The notes under the pieces are model-generated. The model saw only the letters and a program-made list of their open reading frames with translations, searched no databases and was not told the origin of the DNA. 13,421 bases of DNA. Origin: Dehalococcoidia bacterium. GTDB taxonomy: Bacteria > Chloroflexota > Dehalococcoidia > GIF9 > AB-539-J10. Position 1 is the first letter of the stretch; each line of letters opens with the position of its first letter. The stretch is taken from positions 1 to 13,421 of the forward strand of contig JAGMDB010000003.1 of NCBI GenBank assembly GCA_023128875.1, read 5' to 3'. This document shows positions 1 to 6,681 of this stretch, in pieces. Made by a program: the position numbers and the translations under genes.

Positions 1-650
1 CAGCTATCGAGGATGTTGGTTTTGCCAGAGCCAACATAGCGTTTTTCCTTGGCATCGGCTTCATTGCGCTAATAGATATATTTGTCCCCCATGAGTATAA
101 AGAGGAGCGTGTAGAAAAAGCTCCTCAAAATATCGATGAGCTAGGGCAGCGAGAGATTTCGGGCTTGCCTCCACAACTTACAACTCCATCAAAGTCATCC
201 CTTATGAGGTCTGGCGTTCTTATTGCGCTTGGTATTGCTATTCATAACTTTCCAGAAGGACTGGCTACTTTCTGCGCTGCAGCTACTGGAGATGTTGCGC
301 TTGGAACAACGATAGCTGTGGCTATCGCCATCCACAACGTTCCTGAGGGTATTGCTGTAGCGGTGCCTATTTTTTATGCTACCGGCAGTCGTCGCAAAGC
401 TTTTACATACTCATTCTTATCGGGTATAGCTGAGCCCGTGGGCGCCCTTATTGGTTATGGGATTCTATACTCCTTCTTGACTCCAGCGCTCCTATCAAGC
501 ATGCTGGCTTTTGTAGCCGGTATAATGGTATTCATAAGTTTAGATGAAATACTCCCCCTCGCTCACCGATATGGCAAGGAGCATCTTGTGCTCATAGGGC
601 TAGGAGCTGGCATGCTGGTGATGGCTATCAGTCTGTTCCTATTGCGCTAG
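1..650 (+). CDS. ZIP family divalent metal transporter (ZupT/GufA-like), 5' end outside window
   Basis: The open frame runs in from the left edge (frame of base 3), so about 215 C-terminal residues are visible and the start is missing. ZIP proteins move zinc or other divalent metals across the cytoplasmic membrane into the cytosol. Two signature helices are visible: HNFPEGLA at fragment residues 81-88 and HNVPEGIAVAVP at 111-122; the His, Asn and Glu of these helices form the family's metal path. A further helix carries the GIAEPVGA motif, and the protein ends in a hydrophobic helix, as is usual. The loop before the first signature helix (about residues 31-68) is acidic and basic rather than His-rich. 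A TTG at 165 inside the frame is not the true start, because clear ZIP sequence precedes it. The gene is convergent with the FmdB-like gene, with only 36 nt between the stops and no clear terminator. Confidence 0.93.
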   Translation, partial: AIEDVGFARANIAFFLGIGFIALIDIFVPHEYKEERVEKAPQNIDELGQREISGLPPQLTTPSKSSLMRSGVLIALGIAIHNFPEGLATFCAAATGDVALGTTIAVAIAIHNVPEGIAVAVPIFYATGSRRKAFTYSFLSGIAEPVGALIGYGILYSFLTPALLSSMLAFVAGIMVFISLDEILPLAHRYGKEHLVLIGLGAGMLVMAISLFLLR

Positions 651-686
651 CCATTATGCTCCCTAGTTTTAGTGGCTAAGCGGAAA

Positions 687-920
687 CTATCTTCTACAGG
701 TATCGCAACTGAGGGCGGAACATGTGCTACAAGGGTTGCTTCCTCCAATCGTCGTAGACGTTCCCTCAACATTGCCAGAAGGAGCATTGAAGGAGGAGAG
801 AACTCGCTTAGCGCCGTTATGGCAATTGGGGCAGGAAGCAACTTCATCCGATTGACTTAGATGGCGAAGTAATTCAAATCTAAAATTGCAATGCGCACAA
901 AAATATTCATAAATAGGCAT
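687..920 (-). CDS. FmdB-family small zinc-ribbon protein with Cys-rich tail
   Basis: A 77-residue protein opening with MPIYEYFC, the hallmark of the FmdB/CxxC_CxxC_SSSS putative regulatory family. The two CxxC pairs of the zinc ribbon are at residues 8/11 and 30/33. A low-complexity Ser/Thr/Gly linker follows, then a second Cys cluster (C64, C67, C72, C75) at the C terminus. The ATG at 920 is preferred because GAGG lies 5 nt upstream; a GTG six bases earlier (926) would sit inside that ribosome binding site. The gene starts 11 nt after the stop of the NifU-like frame on the same strand, so the two probably share a transcript. Members have been linked to regulation of formamidase or amidase genes, but the biochemical role is not established, and none is claimed here. 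Confidence 0.88.
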   Translation of the reverse strand: MPIYEYFCAHCNFRFELLRHLSQSDEVASCPNCHNGAKRVLSSFNAPSGNVEGTSTTIGGSNPCSTCSALSCDTCRR

Positions 921-931
921 TTTCACCTCTT

Positions 932-1149
932 CTAGATGGCAAGCACTCCCTTGATTTCAGGCATTTCGTCCTTGATCACCCGGGTAATTCCGTGGTACAA
1001 GGTCATGGCTGCCATAGGACAGCCACTACAGGCACCGGTCAGCTTCAGCTTAACCACACCGTCCTTCACATCAACCAGTTCAACATTTCCCCATCAGCCA
1101 ACAAAGAAGGCCCTATCTCGTTGAGCGTTGTTTCTACTTTTTCTCGCAC
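932..1149 (-). pseudogene. NifU C-terminal-domain Fe-S scaffold protein, single-base frameshift
   Basis: Read from a GTG at 1149, the frame gives VREKVETTLNEIGPSLLADG and then runs into a TGA. Adding one base in the four-C run at 1089-1092 restores a 72-residue NifU-C protein: GGNVELVDVKDG, then LTGACSGCPMAAMTL, then DEMPEIKGVLAI and a stop at 932. The CSGC pair (residues 41 and 44 of the restored protein) is the Fe-S ligand pair of this domain, which carries assembled clusters to apoproteins in the cytosol. The total length fits a complete stand-alone domain with exactly one base missing. The lesion is in a homopolymer, so a sequencing or assembly error is as likely as a real mutation; everything downstream is well conserved, which favours error or a very recent event. 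GGGA lies 6 nt upstream of the GTG. The FmdB-like gene follows directly. Confidence 0.82.
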
Positions 1150-1218
1150 GATTTATCCCATTTTCAGTGTTTTATTTTTCAACGACAATATCGTATTACA
1201 AGCATTTACGGTGCAACT

Positions 1219-1227
1219 ATTATATCA
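1219..1227 (-). promoter_or_regulatory. Extended -10 promoter for the nifU-like/fmdB pair
   Basis: On the minus strand the sequence TGATATAAT combines a perfect TATAAT with a TG one base upstream, the extended -10 pattern. It lies about 70 nt before the GTG at 1149. No convincing -35 is visible at the usual spacing, which is tolerable for an extended -10 promoter. Inferred from pattern only. Confidence 0.45.
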
Positions 1228-1268
1228 CTCCTCCACAATTCGTGCGCCATCCTATACCATCGAGTAGT

Positions 1269-1287
1269 GGCGGGGTTTATCCCCGCC
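1269..1287. terminator. GC-rich stem-loop between nifU-like and the thioredoxin/CcdA gene
   Basis: GGCGGGG at 1269-1275 pairs with CCCCGCC at 1281-1287 across a 5-nt loop, giving seven G-C pairs. It lies 64 nt downstream of the minus-strand thiol-disulfide gene. No clean T-run follows on the minus strand, so it may be a weak terminator or an RNA-stabilising hairpin. It is not strictly a canonical intrinsic terminator. Confidence 0.4.
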
Positions 1288-1350
1288 TTATTCCCTCAAT
1301 GGCATAAAAGGAATGCCCAAAATGTCCACCATTTACCTGAGCAAGATCGT

Positions 1351-2574
1351 TTAACGCAGCAAATTTGGGGTAAAAAGGAGTAATACACCCAGAACAAGTG
1401 ATATTGTTCCACCTACTGGCTTGCAATATTTTGCATACCGTTCTCCCTCGCTTGAAGTCACGGCAAAAGCAGCCAAACCAAAAATAATGAAATCATCAAG
1501 CATAAAAAAACAATCATATAGCAGGATATAGGCATAATACTTAAAGGTTGCAAGATTGCGCAATGATAGGATGTGGGTGAAAATCGCCGGGAGCGCCGAG
1601 GAACAAAGAAATTCAATAGAATTTACCACAAAAGCCAGTGCTACGATTCCTGCTATCGTAGCCAATGTTAGGGGAGAAAAGATAACCTTCTCTATTCTGG
1701 CCATGGTTTTCTTTCTGGATTCTTCATCTCCCATTTCACAAACAAGAGCACCCTTCGTTTTTATGAATTCCCTGACATTCAGTATTCCTGCGCCCAAGGC
1801 CACTAATCCAATCGCTATTGTCACTGGCCTGAAGTATCCAATAAAAAGAAAGGCATTAAGCCAGGCTGTCATGAAGAGGAAATATAACACCCCAGAGGCA
1901 AAAACGAAGGAGCCTACAAGCAACCATATCTTCCTCTTATCTTTTAAAGTCATTATCAGGGAGATAAGGTAGGCAAGCACCCACATGGCACAGGGATTAC
2001 AGCCATCAACAAGCCCCAGAATTACAGCTAAGCTGGAAAGAGAATAATCGGAGAGTCTTATTTTCCCTATTATGGGCAATGTTGCTTCATCCTCAGGCCC
2101 CTCCCTCCTTGTTTCCGGGCAATTTCCTGTCAAACATTGTTGCAAAGCTTTCTCAATCTGTTCACCCGTTGTTTTCTCTGATTCCCAGCCATTGAAAACT
2201 TGCCATTCAAAGATTGTTACCGGGAATTCTGGTTCGCCTTCTATTCTCACACTGGCAAGCATTTTTGATAGTAGAGCAGATTCTTCAGGTTTGGTGGCAT
2301 CGTGATAAATAAAATTAATTGAAGGGTATCTACTGGCTAGCTCCTCATTAAATGGGTTTTGCTCATCGCAATGTGAACAGCCTGTGAGATAAAAGAAATG
2401 AACCTCAAAACCTTCGTTGGCAGTTGGCTTCGTTGATTCATAGCCTGTGAATAGAAGCGCTACACCCAATATCACTAAAGACACAGCTAAGTATCTCTTG
2501 AAGGGGTCTTGATAAAATTTTCTCCAGAAATTGGTCAACTTGCTATCTCGTGGCAAATACCGCCTTGAACCCAT
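1351..2574 (-). CDS. Thioredoxin-like domain fused to CcdA/DsbD-like thiol-disulfide membrane domain
   Basis: A 407-residue membrane protein. One N-terminal helix (about 28-45) anchors an extracytoplasmic thioredoxin-like domain (about 55-155). Its redox motif is CSHC at 66-69, with a probable cis-Pro at 118 (EPEFPVT) and two further Cys at 147 and 152. A polytopic domain of about six helices (177-405) carries DGCNPC (C192, C195) and EFLCSSALP (C324). These Cys-plus-Pro helices resemble the CcdA/DsbD membrane core, which carries reducing equivalents from cytosolic thioredoxin across the membrane. The inferred role is delivery of electrons to the fused outer thioredoxin domain, for disulfide reduction or isomerisation or for cytochrome c maturation. 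The order (thioredoxin first, membrane core second) is the reverse of DsbD's C-terminal thioredoxin domain. The ATG at 2574 is the only good Met before the first helix; its ribosome binding site is weak. The gene follows gltX after 107 nt. Confidence 0.82.
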   Translation of the reverse strand: MGSRRYLPRDSKLTNFWRKFYQDPFKRYLAVSLVILGVALLFTGYESTKPTANEGFEVHFFYLTGCSHCDEQNPFNEELASRYPSINFIYHDATKPEESALLSKMLASVRIEGEPEFPVTIFEWQVFNGWESEKTTGEQIEKALQQCLTGNCPETRREGPEDEATLPIIGKIRLSDYSLSSLAVILGLVDGCNPCAMWVLAYLISLIMTLKDKRKIWLLVGSFVFASGVLYFLFMTAWLNAFLFIGYFRPVTIAIGLVALGAGILNVREFIKTKGALVCEMGDEESRKKTMARIEKVIFSPLTLATIAGIVALAFVVNSIEFLCSSALPAIFTHILSLRNLATFKYYAYILLYDCFFMLDDFIIFGLAAFAVTSSEGERYAKYCKPVGGTISLVLGVLLLFTPNLLR

Positions 2575-2681
2575 ATTTTAGCCCAGTAATTGGAAGGAGG
2601 CCTGCCTCAAAAACCTATTTTAGCCTCTATTAAGGGAGTTAATCCATGCAATCCGTTTACCCATCTGCATACTTGTACATA

Positions 2682-4133
2682 TTATAGAGTAGCTACCCTT
2701 TGTAAAGCGATGGCGAGCCGCTTGAGACATCTTTCTTTGCCCAATACTATCATAGTTTGAAACAGGGGTGGCGCTGCAGTGCGACCTGTGGTAGCCACCC
2801 GCACTAAACCAAAAAACTTCCCCGCGCTTAACTCTAATTCCGCTGCCAACGGGCGAAGCATGCCCTCAAGTGAACTAACATCCCAGGCTTTTGCTGCTTC
2901 TAACTTTTGCAAGGCAATTTCAATAGCTTGAGTGGCTGACCTGGCATCCAACCCACCACTAAGAAGTAAGCTGGCATCATATTCTATCTCCTCAAGGAAG
3001 AAAAAATCGCCAAGCTGGGAAACTTCGGCTAAAATCTTACTACGTTCCTGAAGCAAAGGCATAATTTGGCAAACATAATTCTCGGACAACGGCCGTTTTA
3101 CCGAAGCTGGCAAACCTCTATCTAGGAATGGAATTGCTCGCTGGGCAAACTCCTTTGGGCTCAGTTGCCGCAAGTAAACTCCATTCATCCATTCCAACTT
3201 ACGATTATTAAAGATAGCCGCAGTTTTGCTCACCCTTTCCAGGGAGAAGTATTTTATTAATTCCTCTCGGCTTAGCAACTCAGTTCTATCATCCAGTGAC
3301 CAACCTAACAGTGCCAGGAAGTTAATCATCGTCTGAGGAAGATAACCTTGCTCTCTGTAATCAATGATATTAGTAGCGCCATGCCGCTTGGAGAGCTTAG
3401 CTCTGTCAGGGCCGAGTATCATAGGCAAGTGGGCAAACTGCGGGGGAGGCCAATTTAGAGCTTGATAAAGCAGTATATGGCGAGGAGTGCTGGAAAGCCA
3501 TTCATCAGCTCTAAGAACATGGGAAATAGCCATTAAATGGTCGTCCACTATGTTGGCCAGATGGTATGTTGGATAACCATCGGATTTAAGCAAGACGAAA
3601 TCATCCAAAGCACTATTTTTGAACGCCACATCACCGCGGATCAAATCGTGTAAAGTGGTTTCCCCCTCAAGTGGCATTTTAAAACGGACTACAGGAACAA
3701 TCCCGCTTGCCTCGAGTTGCTCCTTCACCCGTTGCGTTAAGTATCGGCAGCGGCCATCATATTTCGGTGGTTGTTTTTGCTTCATTTGCTCTTGGCGCAT
3801 CATTTCCAGCCGCTCTCGAGAACAGTAACACAGATAAGCAAAACCCTCCTTAAGCAATCTGTTTGCGATTTCATGGTAGTGATGTAATCTTTGTGATTGG
3901 AAATAGGGGCCCTCATCCCAATCCAGTCCAAGCCACCTCAAGCTATCCAATATGACGTCTACAGCTCCCTTCACTTTACGAGTAACATCGGTGTCTTCAA
4001 TACGTAAGATGAATCTACCACCATAATGGCGAGCAAAAAGCCAGCTAAATAGAGCAGTCCTGATGTTACCTAAATGTGGATAGCCAGTGGGGCTAGGGGC
4101 AAAACGGACTCTGACTAGTGTCTTTGGCTTCAT
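2682..4133 (-). CDS. gltX: Glutamyl-tRNA synthetase (class I)
   Basis: The 483-residue protein has the usual bacterial GluRS length. It charges tRNA-Glu with glutamate in the cytosol; in lineages lacking GlnRS a non-discriminating form also makes Glu-tRNA-Gln, and I cannot decide that here. The class I signatures are clear: FAPSPTGYPHLGN with the HIGH-type HLGN at 20-23, and KLSKRHG at 246-252. Between them are RIEDTD (44-49) and a zinc-type cluster CYC (102-104) with YDGRC (Cys129), the partial zinc site of the acceptor-binding domain. The C-terminal half is the helical anticodon-binding region. It is the last gene of the dksA-lspA-rluD-coiled-coil-gltX run and starts 75 nt after the coiled-coil gene. 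The start is fixed by the conserved N terminus; no strong Shine-Dalgarno is visible. Confidence 0.97.
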   Translation of the reverse strand: MKPKTLVRVRFAPSPTGYPHLGNIRTALFSWLFARHYGGRFILRIEDTDVTRKVKGAVDVILDSLRWLGLDWDEGPYFQSQRLHHYHEIANRLLKEGFAYLCYCSRERLEMMRQEQMKQKQPPKYDGRCRYLTQRVKEQLEASGIVPVVRFKMPLEGETTLHDLIRGDVAFKNSALDDFVLLKSDGYPTYHLANIVDDHLMAISHVLRADEWLSSTPRHILLYQALNWPPPQFAHLPMILGPDRAKLSKRHGATNIIDYREQGYLPQTMINFLALLGWSLDDRTELLSREELIKYFSLERVSKTAAIFNNRKLEWMNGVYLRQLSPKEFAQRAIPFLDRGLPASVKRPLSENYVCQIMPLLQERSKILAEVSQLGDFFFLEEIEYDASLLLSGGLDARSATQAIEIALQKLEAAKAWDVSSLEGMLRPLAAELELSAGKFFGLVRVATTGRTAAPPLFQTMIVLGKERCLKRLAIALQRVATL

Positions 4134-4208
4134 AACTGTACATTATGACCTGCTCCAGGGTTTTGAATGCTTACTTTATCACTACAAGGTCGCAGGTTTT
4201 AAGAATTG

Positions 4209-4469
4209 CTATTTAGAAAGGACTCGTTGCAAACCTTTTAGTTGCTCCAGGTGCTTTCTAAGTCTTTGTGCAAGCTGCTCAATTTGCTTCAGAGCATTTT
4301 CGCTATCCTCTATGTCAGTAGCCACCTTGAACAAAATCTCGCTTCGCCGTCCGCTTAGCTCAGCTTCAAAATTAGCCAGCTTTTCTAGTTTGTTTTCCTC
4401 CACTAGAGAAGACAAAATGTCACTCTCCCTTTGTATTTGCTCGCTATTAAGTTGACCAAAGGATTTCAA
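4209..4469 (-). CDS. Small coiled-coil protein of unknown function
   Basis: An 86-residue protein I do not recognise. It is highly charged (Glu/Lys/Arg/Gln with regularly spaced Leu and Ile) from about residue 8 to the end, predicting one or two long helices in a coiled coil. It has no signal peptide, no membrane helix and no Cys. The start is a TTG at 4469 with AAGGA 9 nt upstream; no ATG or GTG is available before the conserved-looking helix, so TTG is the best choice. It sits between rluD (71 nt upstream) and gltX (75 nt downstream) on the same strand. A candidate promoter lies just after the rluD stop. That the frame is real rests on the ribosome binding site, the strongly helical protein-like composition and the operon position. 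No homologue is claimed. Confidence 0.7.
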   Translation of the reverse strand: MKSFGQLNSEQIQRESDILSSLVEENKLEKLANFEAELSGRRSEILFKVATDIEDSENALKQIEQLAQRLRKHLEQLKGLQRVLSK

Positions 4470-4506
4470 TTTACTAATTCCTTTCTACTGTAACTTCGTA
4501 TTTGAA

Positions 4507-4535
4507 TATATACCATATCATAATTCTTTAGGCAA
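4507..4535 (-). promoter_or_regulatory. Candidate promoter for the coiled-coil gene and gltX
   Basis: On the minus strand TTGCCT (4535-4530) is followed after 17 nt by TATATA (4512-4507), each 4 of 6 to consensus. The -35 begins 5 nt after the rluD stop and the coiled-coil start lies about 37 nt downstream. The spacing is ideal but the elements are imperfect in an AT-rich gap, so this is tentative. Confidence 0.33.
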
Positions 4536-4540
4536 GCCTT

Positions 4541-5461
4541 TCAATGACTATGAGCTATGAGCTCCAAGGCTTGCTTCAAGTCTGGCGGCAAAAGGCTGGT
4601 AAATTCTTGATATTCGTTGGTTGACGGCAGGCGAAAGCCAAGACGGTAAGCGTGAATAAACTGCCTCTTAATATAAGGTGATTTTGCCCCATAAGTGGCG
4701 TCACCAACCACAGGATACCTAATAGCCGCTAAATGTACCCTGATCTGATGGGTGCGTCCAGTTCGAGGGGTAATCTCAAGTAAAGTATAGTTATCCAGGT
4801 ATTTCTTGACTTTATATTGCGTACTGGCTTCTTTTCCCGACTCTACTACTCCCATACGCTTGCGGTTGCGAGGGTCACGCCCAATTGGCGCCTCGATTAT
4901 CCCTTGTTCTGGAGACAACCTTCCCTTAACCAGAACAAGATAGCCTTTCGCTACTGCACGATTTTTAAATTGATTGATTAGATATTGTCGTGCATAATCA
5001 TTTTTGGCAATGACTATAAGCCCTGACGTGTCCTTATCAAGCCGATGGATTACGCCAGGGCGTATTAAGTCGTTACCCATAGCTAAACTGGGGCAGTGGC
5101 CCAGGATAGCATTGACCAGAGTATGGTTAGGGTGCCCTGGGGATGGGTGAACAACCAGCCCAGCGGGTTTATCCACAACCATGATATCTGTATCTTCATA
5201 AATTATGGTCAGAGAGCCAGGTTCAACTGCAGGATGAACAGGGGGAACAACTTTAATCGTTATTTTATCGTTGGCATTTAATCTTTGGCTCGCCTTTGCT
5301 CTTTGCTGGTTAACCAGGATGCAGTCTTGCTCAATTAGTTTCTGTACGCGATTTCGAGAAAATTGAGGAAGAGCTTCAGCCACGTACCTGTCCAGACGGA
5401 CGTCTGATATCTGGGCAATAAGCTGGAGCGTCTTAATTCTCGCTTTTTCAGTTGCCATCAT
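4541..5461 (-). CDS. RluA/RluD-family 23S rRNA pseudouridine synthase
   Basis: Converts uridine to pseudouridine in structured RNA, most likely 23S rRNA as for RluD, in the cytosol. From the ATG at 5461 (about 306 residues) the N-terminal S4 RNA-binding domain spans roughly residues 20-70 (RLDRYVAEALPQFSRNRVQKL). The catalytic core carries IIYEDTDIMVVDKPAGLVVHP and HRLDKDTSGL, where the first Asp (residue 142 from this start) is the catalytic one. The GRTHQIRVHLA motif follows. A longer frame reaches 5497 but would overlap lspA by 50 nt; ATG 5461 or 5458 overlaps the lspA stop by 14 or 11 nt, the normal pattern for coupled genes. The subfamily (RluD rather than RluA or RluC) is favoured by the S4 domain and by the lspA neighbour, but the target base cannot be fixed from sequence alone. 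Confidence 0.93.
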   Translation of the reverse strand: MMATEKARIKTLQLIAQISDVRLDRYVAEALPQFSRNRVQKLIEQDCILVNQQRAKASQRLNANDKITIKVVPPVHPAVEPGSLTIIYEDTDIMVVDKPAGLVVHPSPGHPNHTLVNAILGHCPSLAMGNDLIRPGVIHRLDKDTSGLIVIAKNDYARQYLINQFKNRAVAKGYLVLVKGRLSPEQGIIEAPIGRDPRNRKRMGVVESGKEASTQYKVKKYLDNYTLLEITPRTGRTHQIRVHLAAIRYPVVGDATYGAKSPYIKRQFIHAYRLGFRLPSTNEYQEFTSLLPPDLKQALELIAHSH

Positions 5462-5999
5462 AGATTTTTTTGAATAACCCTGACCGAAACAGGGCATATG
5501 TCAGCGTAAGGGTGCCTACCACTATAGCTGAATCAGCAAAGTTGAAAGCTGGCCAATGAAAATTGCCCCACAGACGAATATCGATAAAGTCGGTTACATA
5601 GCCAAAGCGCAGGCGATCTATTAAGTTGCCAATGGCGCCACCCAAAATTAAACCAAGACATATAATGCATAAGCCAGTCGTGGGAGAGCGATAATGTGCA
5701 GATAGATAGTAGAGAAAAAACGGGATGATCAACGAGATAACTAAAATGGTAAAAATCAAAAGGAAAGTCTGGTTACCCGGCAACCCGAAAACAAACCCCG
5801 GGTTTACCACATAGGTTAGCCGTAAGAAACCACTTTCTGGTAGCGACTCCCCTTGTGCCAGATTAACCCTAACCCAGAATTTGCTCAGTTGGTCAAGGAT
5901 GATCACAAGAGCAACAACAGTCAGAGATAATTCTATCCGCTTGCTCTTTATTTTATCCCTTTCGCATCCTTTGTCTGACCTGTTTTGCATCCCAAGCAC
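5448..5999 (-). CDS. lspA: Lipoprotein signal peptidase (signal peptidase II)
   Basis: An integral membrane aspartyl protease that removes the signal peptide from diacylglyceryl-modified prolipoproteins. All family motifs are visible: DQLSKFWV in the first helix, NPGFVFG, GNLIDR with catalytic D128, and FNFADS with catalytic D156. Four hydrophobic helices are seen (about 25-42, 78-100, 105-124, 152-172). The GTG at 5999 has AGG 7 nt upstream; an ATG at 5990 is the alternative. Either way the first 20 or so residues are hydrophilic and overlap the end of the dksA-like gene by about 43-52 nt, which is long for an operon overlap. A later non-standard start may be used. The gene is followed by rluD with overlapping ends, a common bacterial arrangement. 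Confidence 0.95.
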   Translation of the reverse strand: MLGMQNRSDKGCERDKIKSKRIELSLTVVALVIILDQLSKFWVRVNLAQGESLPESGFLRLTYVVNPGFVFGLPGNQTFLLIFTILVISLIIPFFLYYLSAHYRSPTTGLCIICLGLILGGAIGNLIDRLRFGYVTDFIDIRLWGNFHWPAFNFADSAIVVGTLTLTYALFRSGLFKKIYDGN

Positions 6000-6316
6000 A
6001 AATTTGCCTGAGGCAATGCTTCGAGGCGATCCTGTTCTATTGTCTGCCCACAGGAATCACATAGACCATAAGTGCCTGCTTTGTATTTTTCCAAGGCATA
6101 GTCTATTTCAGCGAGGGTGTTCCTCAGCTTTTTCTCCAGAGCTAATCCCTTCTCCAATTCAAAGGCTTCGCTTGCTTCCTCATCCCTTTTGCCAAAGGGG
6201 CTGCCTTCTCGTCTTTCCCCCAGTAGTTGCCTCCGAGCCCTTAGCTGCTCCAGCCTTTCAGATAGTTGGCTTTTTTCCTTCTTTAAACGCTTGTAGAGTT
6301 TACTATAATCAACCAT
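5948..6316 (-). CDS. DksA/TraR-family C4 zinc-finger protein
   Basis: From the ATG at 6316 the protein has 122 residues: a long Lys/Arg/Glu-rich coiled-coil N-terminal half (about 4-80) and a C4 zinc finger with CDSC (86/89) and CLGC (107/110), inside the typical GTYGLCDSCG...RLEALPQANLC frame. DksA proteins insert a coiled coil into the RNA polymerase secondary channel and act with ppGpp; this member lacks an obvious DxxDxA tip, so it may be a TraR/YocK-like variant. Longer starts exist at ATG 6340 and TTG 6346; ATG 6316 is chosen because it opens on the conserved helix and leaves a leader after the candidate promoter. It is first in the run leading to lspA and rluD. The linker to lspA (stop at 5948) is overlapped by the lspA frame. 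Confidence 0.9.
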   Translation of the reverse strand: MVDYSKLYKRLKKEKSQLSERLEQLRARRQLLGERREGSPFGKRDEEASEAFELEKGLALEKKLRNTLAEIDYALEKYKAGTYGLCDSCGQTIEQDRLEALPQANLCLGCKTGQTKDAKGIK

Positions 6317-6349
6317 TTCACCAATTACTCCCACTAACATAGTCAAGTC

Positions 6350-6378
6350 ATTTTAATCCATACCATATTTCAAAGCAA
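6350..6378 (-). promoter_or_regulatory. Candidate promoter of the dksA-lspA-rluD run
   Basis: On the minus strand TTGCTT (6378-6373), 17 nt, then TAAAAT (6355-6350; 5 of 6 to TATAAT). Transcription would begin near 6343, leaving about 27 nt before the ATG at 6316. The -35 match is poor. Confidence 0.35.
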
Positions 6379-6421
6379 GTTAATCAGTTTGCCTCTGAAT
6401 CAGCGAGCAAACTACCCCAAA

Positions 6422-6436
6422 AGATAACCCTTATCT
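6422..6436. repeat. Short inverted repeat AGATAA-CCC-TTATCT
   Basis: A perfect 6-bp dyad with a 3-nt centre, in the intergenic region between the divergent dksA-like and one-TM genes. It could be a protein-binding site; it is short and AT-rich, so chance is not excluded. Apart from this dyad and the dksA-side promoter I see nothing in 6317-6546. Confidence 0.25.
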
Positions 6437-6546
6437 GTAAATCACGCTTGTACGGCTGTGAATTACCTCTAAGCAGTATCTTGCTGTCGTTGTGTTAAGT
6501 GGCAAAATTGTGCTACCTTATCTAGATTTTAAGACGGAGTGCTGAA

Positions 6547-6669
6547 GTGATTGGAAGATTTAGATTGTTCTGGAAAAACTACAATAAAGCGATTGCGGTC
6601 ATAACAATCGCCGTACTACTATCACTAGGTCATCATTTTCTCAAACCGCCCCTGAAAAACTCAGTCTAA
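6547..6669 (+). CDS. Small single-pass membrane protein upstream of tsaD
   Basis: A 40-residue frame, GTG at 6547 to TAA at 6669. GGAG stands 7 nt before the GTG, one of the best ribosome binding sites in the window. The N terminus is basic and aromatic (MIGRFRLFWKNYNK), then one hydrophobic helix (about 15-29, AIAVITIAVLLSLG), then HHFLKPPLKNSV. The positive-inside rule predicts a cytosolic N terminus. It ends 12 nt before the tsaD ATG, so the two are probably co-transcribed. I do not recognise the family; a membrane-anchored small protein or a leader peptide affecting tsaD translation are both possible. Composition and context make it more than a random frame, but there is no homology evidence. 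Confidence 0.6.
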   Translation: MIGRFRLFWKNYNKAIAVITIAVLLSLGHHFLKPPLKNSV

Positions 6670-6681
6670 GGTCAATAACAT

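Noticed and set aside
1556..1972. 138-codon plus-strand frame inside the thioredoxin/CcdA gene
   Set aside because: It is antisense to a well-supported membrane protein, with no domain motif and low-complexity composition; it is a shadow frame.
2575..2681. TATAAT at 2686-2681 as a promoter for the thioredoxin/CcdA gene
   Set aside because: The only TTTACA-like -35 is 14 nt away, too close; the box overlaps the gltX stop and may be chance, so it was not annotated.
4134..4208. Possible tRNA or T-box element before gltX
   Set aside because: No cloverleaf arms, no TTC-containing T-loop and no T-box core sequence are visible in this 75-nt gap.
5881..6342. 153-codon plus-strand frame over lspA and the dksA-like gene
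   Set aside because: It spans two genes with diagnostic motifs on the other strand and has no recognisable protein features.
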